A stretch of DNA of 34,429 nucleotides, taken from IMG/VR virus record IMGVR_UViG_3300003324_000266, positions 2,152 through 36,580 of that record, one strand, 5' to 3'. Under the pieces are notes generated by a model, which saw only the letters and a list, made by a program, of their open reading frames with translations, had not been told where the DNA came from and did no database searches. The DNA is from a virus. Below, piece after piece: positions 15,105 through 21,805 of the stretch. The translations under genes and the position numbers were made by a program. Position 1 is the first letter of the stretch, and every line of letters starts with the position of its first letter.

Positions 15105-15673
15105 CGCGCGAGCAATGGCTGAACGCGATGGCGGACGAACTACGCCCGATGTTCGTCGCACAGGGTAAGCCGCTACCTAACGCGCTGCGTATCTCTATCG
15201 GCTTTCCGTCTAAGAAGGCCTTGAGCGCGCGCAATCGCGTATTAGGTCAATGCTGGACACAAGCCGCGTCAGCAGACGGGGTACATCAGATTTTCATTTC
15301 TCCGTTGATCGGAGACGGGACACGCGCAGCGGACGTGTTGGTGCATGAATTGGCGCACGCGGCTTTACCGGCAGGTGTGGGGCATAAGAAACCGTTTGCT
15401 CTGCTTGCTGCTGCGCTTGGATTGGCAGGCAAACCCACTGCGACTATCGCGAGTCCAGAGCTAACGCAGTGTTTAAACAGGCTGATAGAGAAGATCGGCC
15501 CCTACCCACACGCGGCTCTTAATCCGGCAGTAGATGAGAAGAAACAGAGCACGCGCCTAATCAAGGTCGAGTGCTCCTCGTGCGGCTATACGTGCCGCGT
15601 AACGCGCAAGTGGATCGAGGCGAGCGGCGCACCTATCTGTCCTACTGACAACGAAGCTATGGAGGTCGCATGA
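15101..15673 (+). CDS. SprT-like zinc metalloprotease
   Basis: The 190-aa protein carries HELAH at residues 82-86, the HExxH catalytic zinc motif, with a further His at 95. A C-terminal zinc ribbon-like part follows (VECSSCGYTCRVTRKWIE, Cys 158, 161, 165, 180). This is the SprT/SprT-like layout. The family degrades DNA-crosslinked or otherwise condemned proteins; in phages the target is unknown. The phrase 'CxxCGY..R.TRKWIE..G.P.CP' matches phage SprT-like proteins I know. It overlaps both neighbours by 4 bases in ATGA arrangements. Confidence 0.85.
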   Translation: MTREQWLNAMADELRPMFVAQGKPLPNALRISIGFPSKKALSARNRVLGQCWTQAASADGVHQIFISPLIGDGTRAADVLVHELAHAALPAGVGHKKPFALLAAALGLAGKPTATIASPELTQCLNRLIEKIGPYPHAALNPAVDEKKQSTRLIKVECSSCGYTCRVTRKWIEASGAPICPTDNEAMEVA

Positions 15674-15900
15674 CTAAACGTCATTTCATCGCTCTAGCAG
15701 ATACGCTGAGCGACCTTCATGCCGACATTCAACGCGACGCGACAACGCCACAGATGCGAGCAGGACGTTTCGCACAGTGGCAGAACACGCTCAACGCATT
15801 GGCGGACTTCTGCGCCTCACAGAACCCGCGATTCAATCGCGAACGCTGGTTAGGGTACATCGCCGGTCTAAATGGGCCGAATGGAGGAAAACGCAAATGA
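15670..15900 (+). CDS. Unknown 76-aa protein
   Basis: It is helical, with FIALADTLSDLHADIQRDA and FAQWQNTLNALADFCASQNPRFNRERWLGYIAGL. The NPRFNRERWLGYI end recalls a small conserved phage protein (R..F..W...v...A..l...NP.F...RFl.yi.G.cGP.GG). It may contact nucleic acid or another protein; the role is unknown. It is coupled by ATGA to the preceding gene and to the next gene. Confidence 0.7.
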   Translation: MTKRHFIALADTLSDLHADIQRDATTPQMRAGRFAQWQNTLNALADFCASQNPRFNRERWLGYIAGLNGPNGGKRK

Positions 15901-16115
15901 AGCTAACCCTCTACAGCGGCTTACGCAAGGCAGAAGCTATTGCGCGGGTTCGAGCGATTGGGGTCGAGGAGCGCAAGCTGCGCGCATTAGGCGGAAATGG
16001 CAACTATTCGCGCTGGTACTACCAAAGCGAGTTTCAGACCGGCGAAGGATTGGATGTGCGCGAACGGATGAGGACGCATTACCGCGTAGTCGTAGAAACG
16101 CTGGAGGAAGCATGA
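15897..16115 (+). CDS. Unknown 72-aa protein
   Basis: The start is ATG 15897, overlapping the previous TGA (ATGA), preceded by GGAGGAAAA. The sequence opens MKLTLYSGLRKAEAIARVRA and has a Tyr/Trp-rich middle (NGNYSRWYYQSEFQTG) and basic, helical ends. No family is recognised. It is one of five consecutive 55-76-aa genes or pairs in this string, all linked by 4-base overlaps, so translation is probably coupled from gene to gene. Confidence 0.65.
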   Translation: MKLTLYSGLRKAEAIARVRAIGVEERKLRALGGNGNYSRWYYQSEFQTGEGLDVRERMRTHYRVVVETLEEA

Positions 16116-16285
16116 GAGGCGGATTAGAGAAGATCGAAACGCGCGTGTATCGGCTGAGTAATGGCGAATTGCTCAAGGTTGAGCTATCTCCGTTCTTCGT
16201 CGATAGTGGAGTGATCCAGTATGCCGGCAGTGATGGCGTGCGCTATACGCAAGCGGAGCTGAAGAGATTGGAGCGTGTCGCATGA
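16112..16285 (+). CDS. Unknown 57-aa protein
   Basis: The start is ATG 16112 in an ATGA overlap, with GGAGGAAG just upstream. The sequence MRGGLEKIETRVYRLSNGEL is followed by a strand-rich region ending YTQAELKRLERVA. It looks like a small beta-alpha protein. No recognised family and no charged active-site cluster were found. Translational coupling in the string is the main evidence that it is real. Confidence 0.6.
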   Translation: MRGGLEKIETRVYRLSNGELLKVELSPFFVDSGVIQYAGSDGVRYTQAELKRLERVA

Positions 16286-16449
16286 CGCAATCAATCCAGC
16301 AACGATTGGAATACTTGCGAGGCCAGTTGCGAGCCGAACGCATCAGCTATGACGAATTACACGAATTGCAGAGTCTAGCGAAGTACATTGATCCATCGGA
16401 CGTGGAATTACTCGAAGCGGCAGGAGTACCGGAGCACGACGAACAATGA
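16282..16449 (+). CDS. Unknown 55-aa protein
   Basis: The frame begins ATG 16282 (ATGA overlap) and reads MTQSIQQRLEYLRGQLRAER, then YDELHELQSLAKYIDPSDVELLEAAG. It is almost wholly helical. The 'RAERISYDELHELQSLA.YI...D.ELLEWAG' pattern is common in small phage proteins adjacent to metabolic genes. It overlaps the flavoprotein gene by 4 bases. No known function. Confidence 0.65.
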   Translation: MTQSIQQRLEYLRGQLRAERISYDELHELQSLAKYIDPSDVELLEAAGVPEHDEQ

Positions 16450-17402
16450 CGTACGACATCGCCATTATCGGAGGAGGTCCTGCTGGTTTGTCCGCAGCGC
16501 TCAATGCTGCGGCTGATGGATTCTCTGCGCTTGTACTAGAAGCACAGGAGAACATAGGCGGACAGGCGAAGCACACAGACGCCATTGAGAACTATGGCGG
16601 ACACGCGCGTGTCAGTGGTTCGGCGCTATGTGACCTTACCTACCGTCAAGGCCTGTCGTTTGGTGCGCGTTACTCGTTGGGCGATCCGGTCTTAGACATC
16701 GCGAGGGATGGCGATAGGCGCATTGTACTGGCGGATAGTGGCGAATATGCCGCACGCGCGGTACTCATCGCGGCGGGTCAACGCTGGCGCCGATTAGGGT
16801 GTAGTGAGGAGCATTGTTTCCTCGGTAGGGGTATCTACTACGGTGCGAGGCCTGAGGATGCCCAACGCCACGAAGGACAGGATGTAGTGATTGTGGGTGG
16901 GGCGAATAGTGCGGGACAGGCTGCACTCTATTGGAGTACATATGCGCGCCACATCTATCTAGTGATCCGCGCAGAGTCGATTGATGCTAGCATGAGCGCG
17001 TATCTCATCGAGCGCATATTGCGCACGCCTAACATTACGGTCTTATGCGAATGTGAGCTAACGCGCGCTCATGGTGAGGCGGAGTTATCGCGGATTACGT
17101 TGCAAGGCCGCGATTGGGCCGCGGACGTAGATGCGCGTGCGGTGCTTATCTTTATCGGGAGTGAGCCTGCCACGCATTGGCTCCCTAAGGAGATCGAGCG
17201 CAACGAACGCGGCTTTATTCGTACTGATGCGTTCTTTCGTACGACGATGGGCGGAGTATTCGCCATAGGCGATGTGCGGGATGGCATAGCGAAACGAGTC
17301 GGCGCGGCCATGGGCGATGGATCGGCAGCTATAAGCTGCGTTGCGCGCTACCTCAAGGGCGTTCCTTTGCCTGAGGCTAAACCATTGATGGTGACAGTAT
17401 GA
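16446..17402 (+). CDS. Thioredoxin-reductase-like flavoprotein lacking the redox CxxC
   Basis: The 318-aa protein has both dinucleotide domains of the low-molecular-weight thioredoxin reductase fold. The FAD motif GGGPAG is at residues 9-14 and GGQ at 38-40. The NAD(P)H motif GGANSAG is at 151-157, and the second FAD motif VFAIGDVRDG is at 271-280. Where true thioredoxin reductases have GRGVSYCATCDG, this reads GRGIYYGARPEDAQ, so the disulfide is missing. The sequence LIxERIxxTPNI and SAGQAALY match a CxxC-less subgroup often encoded in bacterial chromosomes. It may oxidise NAD(P)H with a partner or act as a sensor. It is unusual in a phage. Confidence 0.88.
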   Translation: MTYDIAIIGGGPAGLSAALNAAADGFSALVLEAQENIGGQAKHTDAIENYGGHARVSGSALCDLTYRQGLSFGARYSLGDPVLDIARDGDRRIVLADSGEYAARAVLIAAGQRWRRLGCSEEHCFLGRGIYYGARPEDAQRHEGQDVVIVGGANSAGQAALYWSTYARHIYLVIRAESIDASMSAYLIERILRTPNITVLCECELTRAHGEAELSRITLQGRDWAADVDARAVLIFIGSEPATHWLPKEIERNERGFIRTDAFFRTTMGGVFAIGDVRDGIAKRVGAAMGDGSAAISCVARYLKGVPLPEAKPLMVTV

Positions 17403-17581
17403 ACAGGACGAATCGTGCAGACTGTGTGCAGCATCTAAACGGCGCGGTTAAGTACTACGACAGTGGATGGCGATATGGGCGATTGCGCGAGCTGCGCGAT
17501 GAAGATGCGATTGTGGAGCACCCAATGACGGGTAAACGCAAGGTCGCCTATGCAGACCTTAGATGTGAGGAGGTGAGGTGA
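17399..17581 (+). CDS. Unknown 60-aa protein, possible SH3-like domain
   Basis: The sequence has KYYDSGWRYGRLRELRDEDA and VEHPMTGKRKVAYADLR, a strand-turn-strand pattern that resembles small SH3-like barrels (D.GwR.G.l.......v.hP.tG....v...dl). This is a loose impression, not a family match. It is coupled by ATGA to the flavoprotein gene. GGAGGTGA at the end of the gene acts as the ribosome site of the next one. Confidence 0.65.
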   Translation: MNRTNRADCVQHLNGAVKYYDSGWRYGRLRELRDEDAIVEHPMTGKRKVAYADLRCEEVR

Positions 17582-17832
17582 TGTACAGGATATACACAGA
17601 GGATACGCGCCGATCACGCATCAAGGCACTCGCCAACGTGTACTTCCCTAACGGTTTCACGATGCTCCGTGGTGAAGGATGTTGGCGTGGGAACTGCGAA
17701 AAGAGCCTCATTATTGAGGTGAGCGCGAGTGAGGAGGATGTGCGGTGCTTCGCGGACGCGCTCAAGGTCGAGAATCATCAAGAGGCCGTGCTAGTCCAGC
17801 GCACGCGGGAACCTGAGGCGGTGCTCGTATGA
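17581..17832 (+). CDS. Small phage protein, 83 aa (MYRIYTED family)
   Basis: ATG 17581 (not the GTG three bases earlier) follows GGAGGTGAGG. The sequence opens MYRIYTEDTRRSRIKALANVYFPNGFTMLRG and continues with GCWRGNCEKSLIIEVSASEED and ENHQEAVLVQ. This matches a small family I have seen in phages: a beta strand, helix, 'GFT...G.G.W.g..E.sl.iei.......v..la..i...n.Q.aVLv'. The fold is probably ferredoxin-like or PII-like. The function is unknown. Overlaps by 4 bases with the next gene. Confidence 0.75.
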   Translation: MYRIYTEDTRRSRIKALANVYFPNGFTMLRGEGCWRGNCEKSLIIEVSASEEDVRCFADALKVENHQEAVLVQRTREPEAVLV

Positions 17833-18256
17833 GGAAGCACTCATATACGCGCGCCGGTCACATGAGGCACCTTGAGCTGAAGGAATGGAAAGCCTCTGTT
17901 AAGGATGGTGTGGCGAACCTCAAGCCGCGTCGCCATTTGTTCGATGCCATCGCGTTCCGTGGCATGAGCGGTGCGATCATCGCGCCCGCCATTGCGGCGC
18001 GTTTAAACAAGCCCGTTCTTATGGTGCGGAAGGACGGCGGTCCGCCCCAAAGCGGTACGTCATCGTTGATGATTTCGTTTCAACGGGTCATACGGTCGAG
18101 ATGATCCGCGCGGACATCGCGCGGTATGCGCCAGAGGCGGAATGTATTGGCGTGTGCGAGCTGCGGAACCTGATGTGGAAGAGGGAGGAAGGCGAGGACG
18201 TGTCACAGGTTCCATTGACCAACCGTTTAAAGCGTTTAAACAATGAGGAGGAATAG
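17829..18256 (+). pseudogene. Phosphoribosyltransferase, frameshifted
   Basis: Frame 1 from ATG 17829 encodes MRKHSYTRAGH...FDAIAFRGMSGAIIAPAIAARLNKPVLMVRKDGG, the N-terminal half of a type I PRTase, then runs out of family. A second frame (offset by -1) from about 18041 encodes SAPKRYVIVDDFVSTGHTVEM and on to TAG 18254-18256. VDDFVSTGHT is the PRPP-binding loop. The flexible loop between MVRKD and RYVIVDD (usually about 12-15 residues with HS and EG) is missing, so a non-multiple-of-3 deletion is more likely than programmed frameshifting. No classical slippery heptamer is present at the join. Confidence 0.8.
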
Positions 18257-18454
18257 ATGGCAGGCGACATCATTATGCGCATGACCGAATACGAGCAAGG
18301 GACGCTATCGAAGGAGGACACGCTAGACCTCTTTGCGGACCTTCTTAATACGGGAGTGCTCTGGCAGATCAAAGCTAACGCTGAGTACGGGCGTAAGGCG
18401 TCCTATCTCATCGAATCCGGTCTGCTCGATTCGCAGCAGCACAAGCGATGCTGA
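18257..18454 (+). CDS. Small conserved phage protein, 65 aa
   Basis: The start is ATG 18257, directly after the TAG of the PRTase frame, with GAGGAGG upstream. MRMTEYEQGTLSKEDTLDLFADLLNTGVLWQ and YGRKASYLIESGLL match a small family in many phages: 'm..ye.G.L..eet.eLF..Lv.tG..w.lqg.YGr.A..LI..G.I'. It is helical, probably a protein-protein interaction module. The function is not known to me. Confidence 0.8.
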   Translation: MAGDIIMRMTEYEQGTLSKEDTLDLFADLLNTGVLWQIKANAEYGRKASYLIESGLLDSQQHKRC

Positions 18455-18495
18455 ATCCAGCAGCATACTTGTGCATCTCATGTATATGGAGGTAA

Positions 18496-18520
18496 GGACA
18501 GTGGAGACAAAACAGACATT
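18496..18520 (+). repeat. Three GACA boxes 9 bp apart at a start codon
   Basis: GGACA at 18496, AGACA at 18505 and AGACA at 18514 are each 9 bases apart. The GTG start at 18501 falls between the first two. The first encoded residues (V-E-T-K-Q-T) echo the M-Q-T-E-Q-T of the gene at 14698. Confidence 0.6.
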
Positions 18521-18704
18521 GACGGCGACGCCGGCACTGCCGACGCCAGAGCAGTTGAGTGAGGCGATCTATACGGCGCTAGTGACGGAGAAGCATACGA
18601 AGGACACGAATGCGGCGGCAGGCAAGACGGTCGAAGAATCGTTCTCTGCCGACCTTACGGCGATGCGGCTCCGCGGCGCCTCTGTACCTGACGAGGCTGT
18701 GTAA
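18501..18704 (+). CDS. Unknown 67-aa protein
   Basis: The GTG at 18501 is 7 bases after GGAGGT and is preferred over the ATGs at 18480 and 18486, which lack a ribosome site. The protein (METKQTLTATPALPTPEQLSE...ASVPDEAV) is Thr- and Ala-rich, helical in the middle and disordered at both ends, with no cysteine. The N-terminus is encoded by the 9-bp repeat. No family is recognised. Confidence 0.6.
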   Translation: METKQTLTATPALPTPEQLSEAIYTALVTEKHTKDTNAAAGKTVEESFSADLTAMRLRGASVPDEAV

Positions 18705-18727
18705 CCGCGTCATTCGGAGAGATAGAG

Positions 18728-18973
18728 ATGCTTACTGATGACGAACTGATGGAACGCCTCGATGAGATGGGGCCGTTGTACCGCTCGATTAAGTACCTCC
18801 ATGAGCGGATCGAGTCTCATATTCATAACTACGGATACGGCGACATGAACCGTAAGGATTTCCTGACGGCGACTCGGATCGACCTTCACTCTGCGATTGA
18901 GCAGCTTGACATAGTGGAGTCGCACGACGAAGAGAACAGAGAGTTCATGGCACTAGCAGAGAGTATCGATTGA
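18728..18973 (+). CDS. Unknown 81-aa helical protein
   Basis: The protein is acidic and helical (MLTDDELMERLDEMGPLY, HERIESHIHNYGYGDMNRKDF, DLHSAIEQLDIVESHDEENREF). It starts at ATG 18728 with GGAGAG upstream. The stop overlaps a possible TTG start of a tiny membrane ORF. No family is recognised. Confidence 0.65.
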   Translation: MLTDDELMERLDEMGPLYRSIKYLHERIESHIHNYGYGDMNRKDFLTATRIDLHSAIEQLDIVESHDEENREFMALAESID

Positions 18974-19068
18974 GAGTCCGCGTCCATAGGCCAACATGGA
19001 GAGACACGCTTGAGATGGCGTTCTGTCTCGCGGTAATGATTCTGCTACTCATGCGAGGAACATCGTGA
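18970..19068 (+). CDS. Tiny one-helix membrane peptide, 32 aa
   Basis: A TTG at 18970-18972 overlapping the preceding TGA opens a short frame. It reads MRVRVHRPTWRDTLEMAFCLAVMILLLMRGTS. It has a basic N-terminus and one hydrophobic helix. Its TGA overlaps the GTG start of the next gene by 4 bases (GTGA). Start codon and size make this tentative, but a similar peptide precedes the next paralog at 19421. Confidence 0.4.
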   Translation: MRVRVHRPTWRDTLEMAFCLAVMILLLMRGTS

Positions 19069-19424
19069 AGATATGGCTCGAAGTACAGGCACAAGACATT
19101 GAGAGAGCGGAGGTGATCCGCGATGAAGTACCGCACGCGGACTATAACCCTGCTCGCGTCGATCCGGTCGCTCTGGCGCTCGTACGGCAGGGCTTCTCAT
19201 CGCCTTCCGTCTCGCGCGGACAGATACGAGCGCAGGCTGGAGGGACGCCAGTCCGGGCGATGTACAGCGAGGATCATCCCGTCGCACAGGCAGTACTGCT
19301 GTGGGATCGGAAGCTAGGGATCGAGCCGTTCAAGTGTGAGCTGTCCTTCGAGGATATCTCGACGTACGAGCGGGATCATTGGCACTCGATGGTCGAGCAG
19401 GAGCCGAGAGAGGTCGCGGCATGA
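19065..19424 (+). CDS. Paralog family member 1, 119 aa
   Basis: The GTG 19065 is in a GTGA overlap. It opens MKIWLEVQAQDIERAEVIRDE, followed by RVDPVALALVRQGFSSPSVSRGQIRAQ and ends GIEPFKCELSFEDIST. The order 'beta, Q/E-DI...., PVALA/CPIALA hub, V.R......, then D.K.GI.PF...LSFE' is shared with 19543 and 24219, so the three are paralogs; this copy is the most divergent and longest. The Cys of the usual CPIA hub is replaced by D. No biochemical function is known to me. Confidence 0.65.
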   Translation: MKIWLEVQAQDIERAEVIRDEVPHADYNPARVDPVALALVRQGFSSPSVSRGQIRAQAGGTPVRAMYSEDHPVAQAVLLWDRKLGIEPFKCELSFEDISTYERDHWHSMVEQEPREVAA

Positions 19425-19546
19425 GCGCCACGCTACATATCGAATTGGATCATGCCGTTGTGCTCGCGGCGACCTTCATCACGATTGGATTCGGGATCGG
19501 GGTCATTACGGTGTTGGCGATGTTGAATAGGAGGAACGGGCAGTGA
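19421..19546 (+). CDS. Tiny one-helix membrane peptide, 41 aa
   Basis: ATG 19421 overlaps the preceding TGA (ATGA). The frame reads MSATLHIELDHAVVLAATFI then TIGFGIGVITVLAMLNRRNGQ. It has one Gly-containing transmembrane helix and a basic tail. Its TGA overlaps the GTG of the paralog at 19543 by 4 bases. Two of the three paralogs are thus preceded by a coupled one-helix peptide. Confidence 0.55.
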   Translation: MSATLHIELDHAVVLAATFITIGFGIGVITVLAMLNRRNGQ

Positions 19547-19812
19547 AGTATTCGATTGACGTAACGGAAGAGGACATCCATCAAGGCGAAGTATCAAGTC
19601 TGTCTGCGTGTCCTATTGCACTAGCAGTCCAGAGAACCTTCAATGTTGATTCGCGGCGTGTGCGTGTGGGCTTCACGTCAATCGAATTATCTCGCCCGCC
19701 TCGCCTCGATTTTGTCTCCCTTCCTCACGAGGCTCAAGAGTTCGTGCAGAACTTCGACCTCATTGGTCGCCACAGCGTCAAGCCTCTATCCTTTGAAATC
19801 GAGGTGCCATAA
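19543..19812 (+). CDS. Paralog family member 2, 89 aa
   Basis: The GTG 19543 overlaps the preceding TGA. The sequence is MKYSIDVTEEDIHQGEVSSL, CPIALAVQRTFNVDSRRVRVG, LPHEAQEFVQNFDLIGRHSV and KPLSFEIEVP in outline. This matches a small family I recognise from many actinobacterial and other phages: 'v..eDi..g...d...CPiAlAl.r.......V..........lp..v..Fi..fD.G..v.Pf.Fe'. The fold is probably alpha-beta. No activity is known to me. It ends 88 bases before the next gene. Confidence 0.75.
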   Translation: MKYSIDVTEEDIHQGEVSSLSACPIALAVQRTFNVDSRRVRVGFTSIELSRPPRLDFVSLPHEAQEFVQNFDLIGRHSVKPLSFEIEVP

Positions 19813-19824
19813 CTTCTAGCAATA

Positions 19825-19840
19825 CCACAACATTTTGTGG
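19825..19840 (+). other. Short hairpin after the paralog gene
   Basis: CCACAA and TTGTGG form a 6-bp stem around CATT, 12 bases past the stop at 19812. There is no T tract (CTTGTCTC follows), so it is at most a weak terminator. Confidence 0.3.
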
Positions 19841-19899
19841 CTTGTCTCATCTTCCCCCGATGGGATAGGCTACGGCGAATGTAAGGCGAAAGGAGTCCC

Positions 19900-20040
19900 A
19901 TGGAGGCAACTGTCGCTGTACCCGTCGCCCTTATTCGAGAGTTGAGTGAGGAATGGGAGATCGACCCGATAGGGGAGGAGTTCATTGATGCGCTGCTCGA
20001 ACTTGAGGAGCTGGCGCCGGAGGAGAACGAATGCGAATAG
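19900..20040 (+). CDS. Acidic 46-aa protein
   Basis: ATG 19900 lies 5 bases after AGGAG. The sequence reads MEATVAVPVALIRELSEEWE then IDPIGEEFIDALLELEEL, ending EENECE. It is very acidic and helical, resembling small phage inhibitor or adaptor peptides in charge but with no specific match. It overlaps the nuclease gene by 10 bases, which suggests coupled expression. Confidence 0.6.
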   Translation: MEATVAVPVALIRELSEEWEIDPIGEEFIDALLELEELAPEENECE

Positions 20041-20861
20041 ACCAAACCCGATACGATGCGTTCTGGCGCAATCCAGAGAAGTACAGGCTCGCGTATGAGC
20101 TGGATATCGTACCCCGAGCGACTCCATACGGCTTAGAGCGTGGTACGGCGTTCCATCTCATCGCGGAGGGCCGCGCCAAGGGAGCCAGCGATGAAGAGAT
20201 CGAACAGCTCATGAAGGACGCGGGCATAAAGGAGAAGACCCGCGCCGTCTCATGGGCGATGTACAACGAGTACGAGCGGAAGTACATCGGCTCAGATATC
20301 GAGGTCATCGCGGCTGAGATGGAGTTCATCGCGCCAATCCTCGGATCGCCTCATGAGATGGTCGGGAGGATCGATCAGATCATCAGGCGGGGCGAGCACC
20401 TGTGGGTGGGTGAGCTGAAGACCGCGAACGCCAAAGCACAGTACGACCGCATGGTGGAGGATTGGAGAGGGAAGCCGCAGGCTGATTTCGTGATCCTCGG
20501 AGCGCGAGCACTCGGGCATGATCCGGTCGGGGTGTTTGTGCGGGCCATAACCGAGACGGCGCCGCCGAAGGTTTGGGAGATCGAGGTACGGCGGAGTGAG
20601 CATCAGCTCAATCTCATGTCGTATCAGGTTCATGTGACATGCGAAACGATTGAGATGTATCGCCGCACGTTCGGGATCGACGCGCCGTGGCCGCATGTAC
20701 CGCTCTCGTACCCATGCAGCATGAGCGGGCGATGCGAATACGAAGGCGTGTGCGGGCTTGCATCGGTGCAGATGACCGAGGAGATGCTCGCAGGGTACAA
20801 GCAGCGTGAGGAGCATCTCGACTTAATGAAGGACAAAGAAGAGGAGCCGGTCGCCGCATGA
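20031..20861 (+). CDS. PD-(D/E)xK nuclease, Cas4/RecB-like, with C-terminal Cys cluster
   Basis: The 276-aa protein opens MRIDQTRYDAFWRNPEKYR, a Cas4/AddB-like 'S.s....f..CP.kyrl' analogue. It has GTAFH at residues 39-43, the core motif GRIDQIIRRGEHLWVGELKTAN (D about 118, E-x-K about 128-130), and YPCSMSGRCEYEGVCGL near residues 228-244. These three Cys may bind a 4Fe-4S cluster with one more ligand. Nucleases of this type resect DNA ends for recombination. It sits in the same operon as a Sak4-type ATPase and OB-fold-like protein. Confidence 0.8.
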   Translation: MRIDQTRYDAFWRNPEKYRLAYELDIVPRATPYGLERGTAFHLIAEGRAKGASDEEIEQLMKDAGIKEKTRAVSWAMYNEYERKYIGSDIEVIAAEMEFIAPILGSPHEMVGRIDQIIRRGEHLWVGELKTANAKAQYDRMVEDWRGKPQADFVILGARALGHDPVGVFVRAITETAPPKVWEIEVRRSEHQLNLMSYQVHVTCETIEMYRRTFGIDAPWPHVPLSYPCSMSGRCEYEGVCGLASVQMTEEMLAGYKQREEHLDLMKDKEEEPVAA

Positions 20862-20938
20862 CATTTATGATCGTCGCCGCGCTGTGGCTCCTCGGATTGT
20901 GGGCGTATGCGACGTTCAGGATTGGAGGGAAGAGATGA
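20858..20938 (+). CDS. Tiny one-helix membrane peptide, 26 aa
   Basis: ATG 20858 is in an ATGA overlap with the nuclease gene. The frame reads MTFMIVAALWLLGLWAYATF followed by RIGGKR, a single hydrophobic helix with a basic end. Its stop overlaps the ATG of the next gene (ATGA), and GGAGGGAAGAG inside it acts as that gene's ribosome site. Too small for certainty. Confidence 0.45.
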   Translation: MTFMIVAALWLLGLWAYATFRIGGKR

Positions 20939-21384
20939 ACCCCGAAGCCCTAGACCAGACCGTACAGCGGGTACGCGCCGACTGCGACGACCCAATCAAG
21001 GCAACAGTCCTACCGCCGCGAGTCGTGCTGCTTAAACGCGATGACGCGCTGGCCCTAGCCGACGCCGTGGGGGAGTTGCGCGACACAGCCGAGACTTATC
21101 GACAAACGCTGGCCGCGAACGAAGCATATTGCCTTGAGATGTCGGCCAAGCTCGCCGCCACCCAGCAGGCGCTCCGTAATCGCCAATGGTTCGCTGAATT
21201 TGTGCGCGGGATGAAGATCGTAATCGAGGATGACGCGGACTTGGCAATCTGGGACGGCTGGAATCAGGGACTCGACACAGTTGCGGCCGAAATCGAGGAC
21301 GAGTCGCCCAACGGAGAATTCACCATAGCACTTCGCGAGGCGCTGGCCGGGGCCGCGTCCCCAGCCGGAGAGGAGAAGAAGTAG
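20935..21384 (+). CDS. Unknown 149-aa coiled-coil protein
   Basis: ATG 20935 follows GGAGGGAAGAG. The longer frame from 20884 lies in the preceding peptide. The sequence (MNPEALDQTVQRVRADCDDP ... LLKRDDALALADAVGELRDTAETYRQTLAANE ... LAATQQALRN) has a long heptad-like region and an acidic C-terminus. Codon bias differs slightly from its neighbours, with more GCC. It could be a scaffold- or recombinase-associated protein; no family is recognised. Confidence 0.6.
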   Translation: MNPEALDQTVQRVRADCDDPIKATVLPPRVVLLKRDDALALADAVGELRDTAETYRQTLAANEAYCLEMSAKLAATQQALRNRQWFAEFVRGMKIVIEDDADLAIWDGWNQGLDTVAAEIEDESPNGEFTIALREALAGAASPAGEEKK

Positions 21385-21571
21385 ATGCAAATCGGTGATG
21401 TGGTTTATCTCAACAGCGGCAGCCCCGGCGGAGCCTGTTGCATATGATTTTCGCGCTGACAATGATTGCTTCTGCATCCGCGAAATGGGCGACGAAGAAG
21501 ACTGCCCGAAACACGGGGCCAGCGCAGACGCTCCCAGCGAAGCCCTTCTACGCCTCGAAGACTTGTGCTAA
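21385..21571 (+). pseudogene. Frameshifted small protein (GDVV..LxSG start)
   Basis: ATG 21385 directly after the previous stop gives MQIGDVVYLNSGSPGGACCI and then TGA. MxxGDVVxLxSGGPxMTV is the start of a small phage/YodC-like family (DUF2158). A +1-shifted frame continues with a plausible acidic protein, AYDFRADNDCFCIREMGDEE then DCPKHGASADAPSEALLR, ending at TAA 21569-21571. The join region is GGCGGAGCCTGTTGC. It looks like a single small gene broken by an indel. Overlaps the minus-strand gene end. Confidence 0.5.
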
Positions 21572-21790
21572 CGCCGCGTTGAGCTGCTCTCTCAACCTCT
21601 TCCAATGAATCCCGAACGACCGTACCACTCTCTTCCCTCCGCACTTCGGCGCTAGGATCGCTCCTTTGTCCGCGTTGTACACGAATCCATTCACGATAAA
21701 CGGCGAAAGAAGGAGCGAGAAGGTGTAGAGGCGGCGGTCGGGGTACTTCTCGATCCGCTTCAGATTGAGGACTTTCATCGCAGTTATCAT
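21548..21790 (-). CDS. Lone minus-strand gene in the early block, about 80 aa
   Basis: The best start is ATG 21790 (MITAMKVLNLKRIEKYPDRR) or ATG 21778 (MKVLN...); the 153-aa frame to 22009 is unlikely to be all coding. The conserved-looking body is YTFSLLLSPFIVNGFVYNADKGAILAPKCGGKRVVRSFGIHWKRLREQ in shape: strands, a Gly-rich turn, then a basic helix (RVVRSFGIHWKRLREQLNAAL). It has its own promoter-like element on the minus strand at 21831-21806, sharing a 15-mer with the main control region. This suggests a separately expressed moron or a regulator. No family is recognised. Confidence 0.5.
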   Translation of the reverse strand: MITAMKVLNLKRIEKYPDRRLYTFSLLLSPFIVNGFVYNADKGAILAPKCGGKRVVRSFGIHWKRLREQLNAALAQVFEA

Positions 21791-21805
21791 GCCATGCCGA
21801 CTTTG

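Noticed and set aside
18029-18055. Programmed -1 frameshift in the phosphoribosyltransferase
   Set aside because: No in-frame X-XXY-YYZ heptamer at the join and the flexible loop is missing, so a deletion is the simpler reading.
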